A stretch of DNA of 42,600 nt from Flavobacteriaceae bacterium CRH. GTDB lineage: Bacteria > Bacteroidota > Bacteroidia > Flavobacteriales > Flavobacteriaceae. The notes beneath the pieces were generated by a model. It did not search any database. It saw nothing but the letters and a program-made list of their open reading frames with translations, and was not told where the DNA came from. This document shows, one piece after another, positions 1 through 9,724 of the stretch. Both the position numbers and the translations under genes were made by a program. The DNA is taken from contig LMAJ01000035.1 of NCBI GenBank assembly GCA_001507425.1, positions 1 to 42,600 on the forward strand, given 5' to 3'. How positions within the stretch are numbered: position 1 is the first letter of the stretch; each line of letters opens with the position of its first letter.

Positions 1-126
1 ACCTCTGGAGCCTGCATAGGCGGGATTTATATTTATAGTGTTATACATGTATTGTGTAAACTGTGCATCCTGCTGAGCAAAAACTTCAACGCAACAAAAT
101 ACTAAAACTAAAAATATTTTTTTCAT
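1..126 (-). CDS. PorP/SprF family T9SS-associated membrane protein, N-terminal part
   Basis: The minus strand encodes 42 codons from an ATG at 124-126 and runs off the left edge, so only the N-terminus is visible. It starts with a lysine-rich signal peptide (MKKIFLVLVFCCVEVFAQQ) followed by the motif QDAQFTQYMYNT and INPAYAGSRG. This is the characteristic start of the PorP/SprF family, whose members are outer-membrane proteins that help surface attachment or secretion of T9SS type B cargo. It lies 57 bp downstream of the giant type B adhesin remnant on the same strand, the usual adhesin-then-PorP/SprF arrangement. Which member of the family it is cannot be told from this fragment. Confidence 0.85.
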   Translation of the reverse strand, partial: MKKIFLVLVFCCVEVFAQQDAQFTQYMYNTININPAYAGSRG

Positions 127-182
127 TTCTTTTATTTTTAAATAACAACTTAGTGTTCATTGAGCCATCGGGCTGCAGTGTC

Positions 183-491
183 CTACTTTGTCAGGTATAA
201 ATATCCAGTCTTTTGATGGGCGTTAGATCGCTTGTCCTTATATCTTAATATATAATAATACGTACCTTCCGGTAATTCGCTTGAGTATTTATCAGAAAAA
301 GTTCCTTCCGATATTCCCCTAAAGGAAATATCGCCATTATTATAATGATCCCTTTCAAATACTAAAATCCCCAAACGATTGTAAATTTGCACTGTATTTT
401 CCGGATAACATTCTAATCCCTGAATATAAAATCTTGAGTTCTTTTCATCTCCGTTTGCAGAAACAGCGTTAAAGATCTTGATTTTTTTCAT
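183..491 (-). pseudogene. Out-of-frame type B sorting domain (C-terminus of the giant adhesin)
   Basis: About 100 residues encode a complete gliding-motility-type (type B) T9SS C-terminal domain: FNAVSANGDEKNSRFYIQG, then ECYPENTVQIYNRLGILVFE, a YNN turn, LPEGTYYYILRYKD and a final GYLYLTK. It is in the +1 frame relative to the preceding 1415-codon gene, which stops within the first few codons of this domain. The change falls at an A7 run (T7 at 482-488 on the plus strand). With six A's the reading continues as NEKIKIFNAVSANG, a normal junction. An ATG at 489-491 could start it alone, but such a product would lack a signal peptide. It is therefore the severed tail of the adhesin, whether by mutation, slippage or sequencing error. 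Confidence 0.85.
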
Positions 492-3400
492 TAAAATCGC
501 TAAAATCTGACTTGTCCATAACGATGATTCCGCTTTTACTAATTCCTGATGCTGTTGCCTGATTACTAATAGTCCCGGCATTCAGATCTGCCTGAGTTAA
601 AGTGTAGGTTCCTGTAATGGAAGAACTATCCACTTGGCCAATAGCTACATTGATCGGACCACCAATTATCGCAATTCCAGGTAAAGGATCAGCAACTGTT
701 ATGTTTTCAAGATCTGAGTTCCCTTTATTTGCTATTTCGAAGTTATAGTTTAAAGTTTCCCCCACATCAGTATATCCATTTCCGTTATCATCGTTAAAGA
801 CCACAGTCTTAACTATTGCAATGGCTGGAATTTCCACAAAAATACTCACAGTTGCTGTACTGCAGTTAGATAAATTAGCCACTTCACATATTTGATAGGT
901 GAAGGTATGATTTCCTGCCTGCGTTCCTGGAGCTACATCAATTGTACCATCGGCGTTAATAGTAATTCCAACAGGCGAATCTATGGCGTTTATTATTACT
1001 TGTGAAGCAGTAACAGGAGTACCATTTATTTTGTCGTTATCCAAAACATTCCCTACTTCTAACGAGCCATTAATACCATCTGCAGGTCTTATAAGGTCTG
1101 CTGCTGCTTCCAGTACTGCTGCTGAAATTACCAGTGTTATCACTGCCGCACTGGTATCTATACCTCCCTGGTTATCTTTTGCAGTGAATGTAAATGTATC
1201 ATTACCAACAAATGTTCCACTCGGATCATAAGTAAGCATTGCTGCCTGCGCTGGTGTCAGTAACTGGTTTGCTCTTACCGGACTACCTAATAAAGCCAAA
1301 ACACCGTGAACAGGTAAACGTAAAATTATATAACTCACTATAGTTCCATCAATATCAGATGCCGTTAATCTATCAATAGGTATTGCGCCGGATGTAGATA
1401 AGATTGCCGCATTTACATGATCAGCTGCAACTGGATTATCATTGACAGCCATAACTGTAATTAACTGATTTGCTGTCGCAGTTCCGCCATTTCCATCGCT
1501 GATTACATAAGGAATACTGATGGATGTAGCCGAATTATAGTTAGCATCAGGAGTAAAAGTAATCACTCCCACTGCAATGTTTACTTTGGCGTTTGGCACA
1601 ATTATCACTTGGTCTAAGCCTGTTAAAACTGTTCCGTTAATTGAAGTAATAGCTAAAGTATCACCGTCAAGATCTGAATCAAGATTTAAAGGGTTCAAGG
1701 TGACCGTTTCATCTTCCAGAACTGTATAAATATCGTCTACTGCAACCGGATTATCATTGACAGCTGTAACGGTAATAAGTTGGTTTGCTGTAGCGGTTCC
1801 GCCATTTCTATCGCTTATTAAATAAGGAATACTTATGGGCGTAGCCGAATTAAAGTTATTCTCCGGTATAAAAGTAATTACGCCTGAAGCCGATATTTTT
1901 ACATTGCCGTGCGCTACAGCAATGACCTGTACTGAATGTGTTAATTTGATTCCATTAATAGACGTTACATCTAACGTATCGTCATCAACATCCGAATCAA
2001 GATTTAATGGTGCCAATGTTATTGTTGCATCTTCTGCGACAGTATAGATATCATCAACTGCAACCGGATTATCGTTCACAGCTGCAACGGTAATAAGCAT
2101 GTTTGCTGTAGCAGTTCCACCATTTCCATCACTTAATACATAAGGAATCCTGATAGCAATAGGCGAATTAAAATTAACATCAGGTGTGAAAGTTGTAACA
2201 CCTGATGCAGATATATTTACTGTTCCATTAGCTACAGTAATCAACTGTGCCGTGCCGGTTAAATTCGTTCCGTTGATCGACGTAACGGTCAATGGGTCTC
2301 CATCAACATCTGAATCAAGATTTAAGGGAGTCAATGTCACTGTCGCATCTTCTGCAATGCTGTAAATATCATCAACTGCAACTGGCAAATGATTGATATT
2401 TGGAGTGACAGAGCTTGAATTATCCCCAGGGCTCGGATCATTCTCGGTTCCTGATATAATAGCCGTGTTGTTATAATTACCTGTAGCATTCACACTTGCA
2501 ACAATATTCAGCGTTGCACTAGCTCCATTAGCAATACCACCGATGACCCAGTTAGGTGATGACCAAGTTCCTGTCGACGGCGTTGCGCTGACAAAAGTGT
2601 AACCAGAAGGAAGAACATCTCTTACTGAAACGCTCGTTGCGTCACTTGGTCCAGCGTTGGAAGCAGTGATAGTAAATGTAATATTATCCCCAATATTCGC
2701 CGTGGCATTATTAACGGTTTTCGTTATTACAAGATTACTCTGAACTGCAGGTGTGGCAGTTGATGTATTATTTGCCATGTTCGTGTCAGGATCCTTCCCG
2801 GTAATGGTAGCCGTATTAGCATATGTTCCTGAACCCTCAACAGTTGCAACAATTGTCATTGTTGCACTTGCTCCATTGGAAAGGTTTCCAATATTCCAGT
2901 CTGGCGATGACCATGTTCCTATTGAAGGGCTTGCACTAACAAAGGTATAACCAGATGGGAGTACATCATTTACAGTCACTCCAGTAGCTTTATAGGGTCC
3001 ATTATTTTTTGCAGTTATTGTAAAAACAATAGTATTTCCAATACTTGGATTAAGATTATCCACCGTTTTTATAACCTCCAAATCCAACGGACAAATTGCA
3101 GTATCAAAACTTTTCGAGACTAATGTTGTACCACCACAAGAAGTAGTTACTAAATATTGAACTACAACAGTACCTGGTGCGGTAAAATTTAGTATATTTC
3201 CTGTTAGGTTTCCCGGACCGCTACGTATCCTTAATCTACCTCCTGCAGGAGTAGGGTCTAATAAAACAGGATCACCAACGCAATATTTCATACCAGGTCC
3301 TGCTCCTGAAGTGACAGGCTGAATAATAGGAAGTGATTCTACACCACAAATTTGTACTGGAGCTGTAGCGAAAGTATAATTTATCTCATTTGTATCGGCA

Positions 3401-4716
3401 TTAGTACTATTTCCCATACTCCCATTATATCTATGGCCTACGTATCCAAATTTAACTTCACAATCTTTAACAATCATTGAGGTGTGCCCCCCGGTTTCTA
3501 CCGCCAGAATATGATCTTGTCCATTTAAACCATTAGGAATAACAGGGTTTGAAGTGGCACCTGTAGTTCCAAGTAACAAGCCATTATTACCAAATGCGTA
3601 AATGTTTTTACTGCTGTTAATCACATTTATGGCGCCATATTGACTGTCATGTTCCTGCGTGCTGAACCATTTTATATTATTCATCACAGGGCCTATCGCA
3701 GAAATGTATCTAGGTTGTACCCATGATAATCTGTCAGTGGCTGTCCAATCTCCTAGCTCACTATTAGAATTTTCACCCACGCTATATAAGTTGCCATCTG
3801 TTGCTAAAATATAATACGATCTTGCTGTTGCATTTCCGGTCGAACCAATCATTTTTGGAGTTGCATTGGCAGGTAGCGTCATCTGTACCGCTCTCGCCTG
3901 ACTCGAAATAACAGCTGAGTTGTCTCCCAATAATACATTATTTCCCCATACATATATGGTACCGTCTGACTTCAATGCCATAAGTCCATCGCTATTTCCT
4001 CTACAGGCAACGACACCCGTCAAGAATGGATTTCCTGTAGTGGAAGTTGTTACTCTGTACCACGTACCGGCATTTCCCCTTCCTCCATTACCTCTTACAG
4101 TTGGGGTTTGTGAAATTACCCACACATCTCCGCTACAAGTTGTTATAGCTAATGTTTTGTGTGTCGCAAACATCATTTTAACATCTTGTGGACTTACACC
4201 AGTGGGCAGACCATTTGCGTTACCACTTATCGTAAGTTTTTGAAAAATTGTGTTTGAGGTAATTACAGCACTAAGAACGATTCCTTCTTTTGACCATGCA
4301 TATAATCCATCGGTGGCTAAGATTATTCCCTGCACATTACCAGTAGAATTACTTCCTAAAGCAGCCCTAAGAGGGGTTCCGGTTAATGCTGGAAAGTTTG
4401 ATGCATTTATCGTTAAAGGCGTTAATACATCTGTAGTTCCATTATTTGCAACTTTTTCTCCCCACACTTGCAAAGAGCCATTAGACGTTCTTACAACTGT
4501 GCTATGAAAACTCGATACAAAATTGTCATATTCGATCGTTGCAGCATTATTATTAGAATCACTTCCAAAATTGGATAAATCAGTATTTGAACATCCTACA
4601 ACTGGTGTAGCACATTGACCGCTCACGGCTTGATTGAATATAAAAAAAAGAAAAATAAAGTATATTATCTTTTTTAAGCTCAATCTATTGTCTAAGTTAA
4701 AGTAGGTTACTGGCAT
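469..4716 (-). CDS. Giant RCC1/DUF11/cadherin-like T9SS surface protein, frameshifted at the C-terminus
   Basis: A secreted adhesin-like protein of 1415 residues as read. It has a hydrophobic signal segment (about residues 13-33), then an RCC1-like propeller region with repeated GxxxVWGxN/LYSVGxN patterns (about 45-440). Next come a short Ig/PKD-like stretch, two DUF11 domains (about 545-770, each with VLPSGYTFVSA and GTWSSP), three near-identical cadherin-like repeats starting NxNPVAVDDIY (about 775-1085), one diverged repeat, and a final DUF11-like domain (about 1297-1400). Translation stops just short of the type B sorting domain, which lies out of frame. The ATG at 4714-4716 sits at the junction with a duplicated fragment of another gene. 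A TTG at 4681-4683 giving MSLKKIIYFIFLFF is an equally plausible original start. Its likely role is surface attachment, exported by T9SS and paired with the downstream PorP/SprF protein. Confidence 0.85.
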   Translation of the reverse strand: MPVTYFNLDNRLSLKKIIYFIFLFFIFNQAVSGQCATPVVGCSNTDLSNFGSDSNNNAATIEYDNFVSSFHSTVVRTSNGSLQVWGEKVANNGTTDVLTPLTINASNFPALTGTPLRAALGSNSTGNVQGIILATDGLYAWSKEGIVLSAVITSNTIFQKLTISGNANGLPTGVSPQDVKMMFATHKTLAITTCSGDVWVISQTPTVRGNGGRGNAGTWYRVTTSTTGNPFLTGVVACRGNSDGLMALKSDGTIYVWGNNVLLGDNSAVISSQARAVQMTLPANATPKMIGSTGNATARSYYILATDGNLYSVGENSNSELGDWTATDRLSWVQPRYISAIGPVMNNIKWFSTQEHDSQYGAINVINSSKNIYAFGNNGLLLGTTGATSNPVIPNGLNGQDHILAVETGGHTSMIVKDCEVKFGYVGHRYNGSMGNSTNADTNEINYTFATAPVQICGVESLPIIQPVTSGAGPGMKYCVGDPVLLDPTPAGGRLRIRSGPGNLTGNILNFTAPGTVVVQYLVTTSCGGTTLVSKSFDTAICPLDLEVIKTVDNLNPSIGNTIVFTITAKNNGPYKATGVTVNDVLPSGYTFVSASPSIGTWSSPDWNIGNLSNGASATMTIVATVEGSGTYANTATITGKDPDTNMANNTSTATPAVQSNLVITKTVNNATANIGDNITFTITASNAGPSDATSVSVRDVLPSGYTFVSATPSTGTWSSPNWVIGGIANGASATLNIVASVNATGNYNNTAIISGTENDPSPGDNSSSVTPNINHLPVAVDDIYSIAEDATVTLTPLNLDSDVDGDPLTVTSINGTNLTGTAQLITVANGTVNISASGVTTFTPDVNFNSPIAIRIPYVLSDGNGGTATANMLITVAAVNDNPVAVDDIYTVAEDATITLAPLNLDSDVDDDTLDVTSINGIKLTHSVQVIAVAHGNVKISASGVITFIPENNFNSATPISIPYLISDRNGGTATANQLITVTAVNDNPVAVDDIYTVLEDETVTLNPLNLDSDLDGDTLAITSINGTVLTGLDQVIIVPNAKVNIAVGVITFTPDANYNSATSISIPYVISDGNGGTATANQLITVMAVNDNPVAADHVNAAILSTSGAIPIDRLTASDIDGTIVSYIILRLPVHGVLALLGSPVRANQLLTPAQAAMLTYDPSGTFVGNDTFTFTAKDNQGGIDTSAAVITLVISAAVLEAAADLIRPADGINGSLEVGNVLDNDKINGTPVTASQVIINAIDSPVGITINADGTIDVAPGTQAGNHTFTYQICEVANLSNCSTATVSIFVEIPAIAIVKTVVFNDDNGNGYTDVGETLNYNFEIANKGNSDLENITVADPLPGIAIIGGPINVAIGQVDSSSITGTYTLTQADLNAGTISNQATASGISKSGIIVMDKSDFSDFNEKNQDL
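1440..2395 (-). repeat. Three tandem cadherin-like coding repeats of about 310 bp
   Basis: Inside the giant adhesin, three consecutive units start near 2395, 2080 and 1770 on the minus strand. Each encodes PVAVDDIYxxxED, LNLDSDxDxDxL, TSINGxxLT and a terminal SDxNGGTATANxLITV. DNA similarity between units is high enough to suggest recent unit duplication, so copy number may vary between strains. A fourth, diverged unit follows (NDNPVAADHVN). Confidence 0.85.
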
Positions 4717-4943
4717 AATCCAAGAACGTTACTGTAGCCAATTCCTTCTTCAACAAAAGTTATACAAACTTCAACATCTTTTTCTACAAGTAAATCAGTA
4801 ACATATCCTGAAGAAATATATTGTGCATTATATTGTGATACAGGATTGCTTTCAGTAAGTGAGGAATTCCCTAAAAAGTTATAATTTTGAGAAAAGGAGA
4901 AATAATAAATAAAAATAGCGATTAAAATTAAGTATCGTTTCAT
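4707..4943 (-). pseudogene. Truncated duplicate of the DUF4114 protein N-terminus
   Basis: This 78-codon frame starts MKRYLILIAIFIYYFSFSQNYNFLG and is clearly paralogous to the first about 110 residues of the DUF4114 protein encoded at 34393-36837. Shared blocks are the signal peptide, PVSQYNAQYISSGY against PVPQYNPQYISSGY, VEKDVEV against IEKDAEV, and TFVEEGIGYSNVLG against TFVEEGAGYKNVLG. About 80 bp present in the long gene are deleted after NFLG. Homology stops near 4717 at the VLG codons, exactly where the adhesin start codon lies. The two frames overlap by 10 bp (ATG within the last codons before TAA). The homology extends upstream through the promoter, so a promoter-plus-5'-end segment was copied here. 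It is probably non-functional as protein but may supply transcription to the adhesin. Confidence 0.85.
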
Positions 4944-4967
4944 AGGTTTTTAATTTAGATTATGAAA

Positions 4968-5051
4968 CAAAAATATTAGCTTTTTATACTCAATATTTAT
5001 CTATTAGTCAAGTTGTATATTGCCATAGCCTAAATGCTTTAAAGTATAGAC
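4968..5051 (-). promoter_or_regulatory. 21-bp phased repeat promoter (duplicate copy)
   Basis: On the minus strand, half-sites GTCTATACT (5043-5051), GGCTATGGC (5022-5030) and GACTAATAG (5001-5009) are spaced exactly 21 bp apart. TATTTTTG (4968-4975), a Bacteroidota -7 element of type TAnnTTTG, follows 34 bp after the last half-site start. The arrangement is the same as upstream of the DUF4114 gene, of which this is a copy. It would drive the truncated frame and the giant adhesin. Confidence 0.65.
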
Positions 5052-5102
5052 TACCGGTTCTGTAGCATCTGGCAGAATATTAGAATTTAGGTAATTTAGA
5101 AA

Positions 5103-5602
5103 TTAAAATGCCAATTAAAGAATGATTTAAACATAGTTATCCGTGATTTAATCATCTGATTCTTTCTCAGCATGTGTAAAACTTCAATTCCGCTCAATAT
5201 TCGTCTCGCTGAATCAAAACTTTTAAATCCTAACCCATTTTGGATACGCCACTTGATAAAGATGATATTTTTCTACAATATTGTTGAGATATTTACACTG
5301 CCGGATTTTAATCTTTGAAAATGAACGTTTTGTTATAAACTTTGATCGCTGCAGCATTAGAACCTCTTTTATCAATTTATTACTCTTGGCTTGCAGTTAT
5401 TACTAATTGATTTCATTAAAAATGAGTGTATGCTCATTCTCTTACTTTTTCTGGTAAAAAAAAGTTCATAGTATTGCGTAATTATCTACTGCTCTTTATA
5501 AATAACACCAAATACATTTTACTTTGATATTAGTCTCAACCAATTTCCAGCTCTTCCCCAATCTGACTTTTCTCTTCTTCATCTCTAACTCAATCAAAGA
5601 GT
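5103..5602 (-). pseudogene. Decayed IS6-family transposase
   Basis: No long frame survives, but successive minus-strand frames match the conserved order of an IS6-type transposase: LGKSWKLVETNIKVKCIWCYL, RAVDNYA, then IDKRGSNAAAIKVYNK, IKIRQCKYLNNIVE, IKWRIQNGLGFKSFDSARR and LSGIEVLHMLRKNQM. At least four in-frame stops and several frameshifts separate the blocks. The N-terminal helix-turn-helix region and the element ends were not found. This is an old dead insertion next to the duplicated promoter. Confidence 0.8.
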
Positions 5603-5747
5603 ATATTGCAACCCCAAACACAAATTTTAAAAAAAAGAAATTATAAAATACAGGAATTTTAAAAAAATTGAACTTAAATTAACTATATTAGATTCAGTTT
5701 AATTCCCTAAACAAATTTAAATTTGGAAGATTTGAATTCAAACGAAA

Positions 5748-5782
5748 GAAGCTGTCTCAGTACTGAGATGGCTTCTTTTTTT
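5748..5782 (+). terminator. Terminator-like hairpin at the left end of the IS1182-type element
   Basis: GAAGC and CTCAG arms pair with CTGAG and GCTTC around a TA centre, and a run of seven T's follows. It overlaps the left terminal repeat, so it probably insulates the transposase from upstream transcription. Confidence 0.55.
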
Positions 5783-5850
5783 GTGACATTCCACTTGTTT
5801 TTTTGTATTGAATTTTCTATATTTAAGTACTGATTAACCGCTAATTACAT

Positions 5851-7420
5851 ATAACATTCAAACATTATAACGAACAACAAACGATTCGTCTGCCTTATTC
5901 GTTTGAAGATTTAATTCCAGAGAAACATCCTGTTCGAATAGTTGACCAAGTGGTTGAGTCGATTAATATTCAGCCTTTTTTAAAGGCTTACAGCAAAGAA
6001 TGCAATCAAGGCTATCACCCAAAGATGCTGGTCAAAGTGATGTTATATGATTATATGACTAATATATACTCTTCGCGCAAGATAGAACCGGCGCTTCGTG
6101 AGAATATCAATCTTATGTGGTTTAACTCTATGACTATTGTCGATCAAAATACGATTAACCGTTTTAAAAGTGACAAACTAAAAGAGAACTTTAAGGAAAT
6201 CTTCAAGCAGGTAGTTCTCATGATAGCTTCAGAAGCACTTGTGAATCTAAAACAGATTTACACCGACGGTACAAAGATAGAAGCTCAAGGCGGCAGGTAT
6301 GCTTTTGTGTGGGGCTACAGTATTAAAACCAATAAAGCTAAAATGCTTACCCAGCTGGAAGAATTATGGAACTATGCTCAAAGTATAAGTAACGAAGATG
6401 ATCCTAATCCAGAGCCTACAGAGTTCAAAGAAATAAGTAAAGAAGTAATCCAGAAAACAGTAGCAGAAATAGATGCTAAAGCTTCCGGCAATGGAAAGGC
6501 TAACTCCAAAGCAAAAGCCAAGCTGCGTTATATCAAGAATAACTTTACTACCAATCTGGAAAAGTAGGAAAAACAGGAAGCTATTTTAGGAGGACCAAAC
6601 AGTTACAGTAAAACCGATACTGAGGCTACTTTTATGCGTATGAAAGAAGACCGTATGCTCAACGGCCAGCTAAAACCGCCTTATAATACTCAGATATCAA
6701 CCCAGAATCAAATCAATGTTCACTTTACCATCCATCAAAATCCCACTGAATATAAAACACTCAAGCCTCACCTAGAAAATTTAGAGCAGACCTTCGGCAA
6801 GAAAGTATTTAAAAAACTAAAAGAAATTACTACATATGTGGGGTGCGGCAGTGAAGAGAACTATGATTATCTTTAAAAAAAGAAACTCAAAGCTTTTGTA
6901 AAATACAATACGTTTGAAAAAGAACAAGATTAAAACTATCAAAAGAAGCACAAGGCTTTTAGCAAGGAGAATCTATACTATAATGAGCAGGAAGATTTTT
7001 ATGTTTGTCCAATAGTCCAAAAAATGCTTAAAACACTTGAAAATCAAAAAAAGACTGCAGCATGATATACGAAGACCTTATCCCATTACCAAGCCAAAAA
7101 CTGTGAAGGCTGTTTCTTGTTTCTTGCTAGGTCAATGTTTTAAAGGCCAAGGAAACAGAAGCGTAGAGAGAGATAACAATCTTGAAAGGCATAAACAAAG
7201 AGCAAGAGAATTACTGCTCAGCGAAATAGGGATACAAAGAAGACAACGCTCTGCCGATGTAGAACCTGTATTTGCAGAGCTCAAGCATAATAACGGATTT
7301 AGACGATTTTCTTTAAAAGAACTTCAAAAAGTTGAATTAGAGTTCGGATTAATGGCTTTAGGACACAACTTAAGAAAGAAAATTGTAGCAAAAAGGCAAT
7401 TTTTGTCTCCACTGAAAATA
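5851..7420 (+). pseudogene. IS1182-family transposase, nonsense-mutated
   Basis: Conceptual translation from about 5851 (ATA where a start is expected) reads TFKHYNEQQTIRLPYSFEDL, then HPVRIVDQVV, ININPFLKAY-like, YHPKMLVKVMLYDYMTNIYS, MTIVDQNTINRF, QIYTDGTKIEAQ and RMKEDRMLNGQLKPPYNTQI. This is the conserved order of an IS1182-type DDE transposase. A TAG at 6565-6567 replaces a tyrosine codon. Further stops fall at 6874-6876 and beyond, and the last third (ADVEPVFAELKHNNGFRRF, NLRKK) is in another frame from about 7037. The element cannot make an intact enzyme. The plus-strand segments 5950-6567, 6634-6876 and 7037-7537 are its surviving open pieces. Confidence 0.85.
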
Positions 7421-7455
7421 GAGACAATAATATCAAAAACAAACATCAATAAAAA

Positions 7456-7491
7456 AAGCCGCCCCAAATTTGTTTTGAGACGGCTTCTTTT
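7456..7491 (+). terminator. Terminator-like hairpin at the right end of the IS1182-type element
   Basis: AAGCCG and CAAA arms pair with TTTG and CGGCTT, with T-rich sequence on both sides. It coincides with the right terminal repeat of the element. Confidence 0.5.
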
Positions 7492-8169
7492 AAAAATTTG
7501 TAATTTTTACTTTTCAATGGAAGAAATAAAAAGATGATTATTATAATTTTTAGACTAGTCATTTAAAATAAAAAAAATTACTTCTAATATTCGCCATCTT
7601 TATTTTTTGACTTGCTCCTGACCAATTATTAAGCAATTAAGTCGATGAAGAAAATGATTATGACTTTCGTAATACAACCATTAGAAAATCGGACATTTTA
7701 AAATAACGTTTAACCTTTCAATAAAGCAATAAATCCCTCGACAATTCCAGCTCTAGCAATTTCAGACATTTCTTTAAAATTTGGATACGCTCGTTTAATG
7801 GAAAACCGATCAATTTGACGCGTAATATAACCAACGTTTGCGTTCAACCATTTACTTATAAAACGACCCTAAAATTTCACATCAAAACTTACTACCAAGA
7901 TGTCTTATCTTATAATTTCCGGAAATGCATAACAAATTTAATAAATCAATTTTAATAGACTAAGCACGCATAATATAAACCATTAATAATAAGTAAATTA
8001 CATTTATTTTTATATACACTTTTAAATCATTAATATTGCATAAGCAAAGATGAAGTACTACCATTACACAGGTTTTGTAAAGTACATTAATTGTTTTAAC
8101 AAAAAGTTAAAAATATTCAAATATGCAAGATCTTAAAAAATGTATTTCATCTTTCTTAACATCTTAATT
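7491..8169. other. Gene-poor AT-rich spacer with one coding remnant
   Basis: This 680-bp stretch separates the dead IS element from the secreted-protein genes. Apart from the short fragment at 7710-7868 it holds no coding pattern, RNA gene or clear hairpin. Confidence 0.6.
7710..7868 (-). pseudogene. Small unidentified coding remnant
   Basis: A 52-codon open stretch ends in a natural-looking C-terminus (RFISKWLNANVGYITRQI, then KRAYPNFKEMSEIARAG and VEGFIALLKG, stop). It has a stop just upstream and no start codon before MSEIAR. The composition looks like protein rather than random AT-rich sequence, so it is probably the tail of a deleted gene. The family was not recognised. Confidence 0.35.
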
Positions 8170-9666
8170 TTATCTGATCGTAATGGTCATATTAGGTGCA
8201 ATTATAGCATCATTAGTTCCTCCTGTATAACGTTGAGCAAAAACTTCAATATAATCACTGTTTGCTAATTCAACGGACGCATTTAATGGAAGAACTAATA
8301 TATCATTCGCAGCCAACCCTCTACCATAAATTTTATATTGCGTCAATGCAGCTCCATTTTTGGCTATGTATATTATATAAGTTCCTATCGCAGGAACCTG
8401 AAAGGATATAGAACCTGATACCTGAAAAATTCTTTTCTTTTTTCCGGTATACCTTAGTCTATTGTTACTATTAGGTGTTGCATCTAATGCAAATCTAAAT
8501 AAATTACTGGATGCTGAGATTCCGTTGACTTTTACAATATTACTAGGATTGGAATTATTGAAACTAGTAGAAGCGCCTGAGCCAACTGGATAATCCATAG
8601 AGAAATCTCCAGCAGCATTTGAATCGCCTTCGGTAGGTATACCAGCAGCGCGTACGGTCCAACTATTATTAAAATTATAGCCTGTATAAGTACCTACAGT
8701 ATATGGCTTTACATATCCAACAGTATTAGTACCTGTAAAAACTACAGATTCCAAAACAGCATCACCAGTTATTGTTAAACCTGAGGTTGAAACATCAAAA
8801 CCGATAGCACTCCCGTCCACCTGGCTAAAACCTCCTTGTTTTTCAATAAGGTTAAAAGTACCTGTGAATTTTTCGTAAGTGCCTGAATTGGTACCAAACC
8901 ACCCCAGATTGCTTAATAGTAACTGATTAATATTATTATACGTTATACCAGTTGTATTTCCTGTATATTGTACTATACTACTAAATATCAATCCAAAACC
9001 TGAGAGCGTACCAACCGAATTTGAATTTGCAACAATACAATCTCTGAACGTTAAGTATTTGGTTGCATCAGCGTTAATATTAAAAACGCTTCCTCCTGAT
9101 GCAATAAGGGTTAAATTTTTAATACTACCACCAGTTGATCCTTCAAAAATATTACCTGATGTTCTAACAACAATATCATCGTTGCTATCTACTCCTTGAA
9201 AATAAGCATTATTTAGATCTATAGGAAAATTAAATACTACTGTTCCGTTTATTTCATATAATGTATTAGAGCTTAAAAGATACTTGGAACCTCCTCCAGC
9301 TGCAAGTTCTGCAGCTAAAACAGTAGCTACAACATCCGTAGATTTTATACGTTTAAAATTTATTCTCCCTGACGAACTACTCAGAAGTGGCATCCATGTT
9401 GAAGTACCACTTGAATAATAATAAAACAATTTCAGATCAGTATCATAGACTATTAAGCCATCGACAGGAGTAGTGATGGCATTTTTTTGAACCGTTGTCA
9501 TTCTAGGCGCTAATAATCCTTTTGTAGTCGAAGTAATATCCAAAATGGAACTTGCATCTGGTGTTATTGTCCCAATTCCTATCTGTGCATTTCCTATTAA
9601 AGTCAATAAAAAGAAAAATAGAAATAATAGCTTTTTTTGATCTTGAAGCGTGATTTTTTTGATCAT
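8170..9666 (-). CDS. Secreted beta-helix-like surface protein
   Basis: A 498-residue protein with a signal peptide (MIKK...LLFLFFFLLTLIGNAQ). It continues with the Bacteroidota surface-protein opening IGIGTITPDASSILDITSTT and GLLAPRMT, then LIVYDTDLKLFYYYSSGTSTW. The middle (about 110-330) is rich in short N/T/G-containing strands (SGNIFEGSTGG, NLTLIASGG, LTITGDAVLESV) and resembles a right-handed parallel beta-helix. The last about 130 residues form a separate beta domain ending APNMTITIR. No recognisable T9SS sorting domain is present, so its secretion route is uncertain. It lies 58 bp downstream of the T9SS type A protein gene on the same strand and may be cotranscribed with it. Function is unknown. 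Confidence 0.8.
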   Translation of the reverse strand: MIKKITLQDQKKLLFLFFFLLTLIGNAQIGIGTITPDASSILDITSTTKGLLAPRMTTVQKNAITTPVDGLIVYDTDLKLFYYYSSGTSTWMPLLSSSSGRINFKRIKSTDVVATVLAAELAAGGGSKYLLSSNTLYEINGTVVFNFPIDLNNAYFQGVDSNDDIVVRTSGNIFEGSTGGSIKNLTLIASGGSVFNINADATKYLTFRDCIVANSNSVGTLSGFGLIFSSIVQYTGNTTGITYNNINQLLLSNLGWFGTNSGTYEKFTGTFNLIEKQGGFSQVDGSAIGFDVSTSGLTITGDAVLESVVFTGTNTVGYVKPYTVGTYTGYNFNNSWTVRAAGIPTEGDSNAAGDFSMDYPVGSGASTSFNNSNPSNIVKVNGISASSNLFRFALDATPNSNNRLRYTGKKKRIFQVSGSISFQVPAIGTYIIYIAKNGAALTQYKIYGRGLAANDILVLPLNASVELANSDYIEVFAQRYTGGTNDAIIAPNMTITIR

Positions 9667-9724
9667 AATTTCTAATATTTAGTTAAGTAAATGATATTAA
9701 AATTTCGTTCTTTTTTTTGAACTT

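Larger units (their letters stand above)
5745..7490 (+). mobile_element. IS1182-type insertion sequence, inactivated
   Basis: The boundaries are inferred from imperfect terminal inverted repeats. AAAGAAGCTGTCTCAGTAC (5745-5763) matches the inverse complement of the right end (7472-7490, AAAGAAGCCGTCTCAAAAC). Each end continues into a terminator-like hairpin. The length of about 1.75 kb is normal for the family. The only gene is the broken transposase described separately. No target-site duplication was evident. Confidence 0.7.

Noticed and set aside
1440..2395. Tandem repeats as a non-coding satellite
   Set aside because: They are in-frame cadherin-like protein repeats of the adhesin.
5950..7537. 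Three separate plus-strand genes
   Set aside because: They are pieces of a single IS1182-type transposase interrupted by stops and a frame change.
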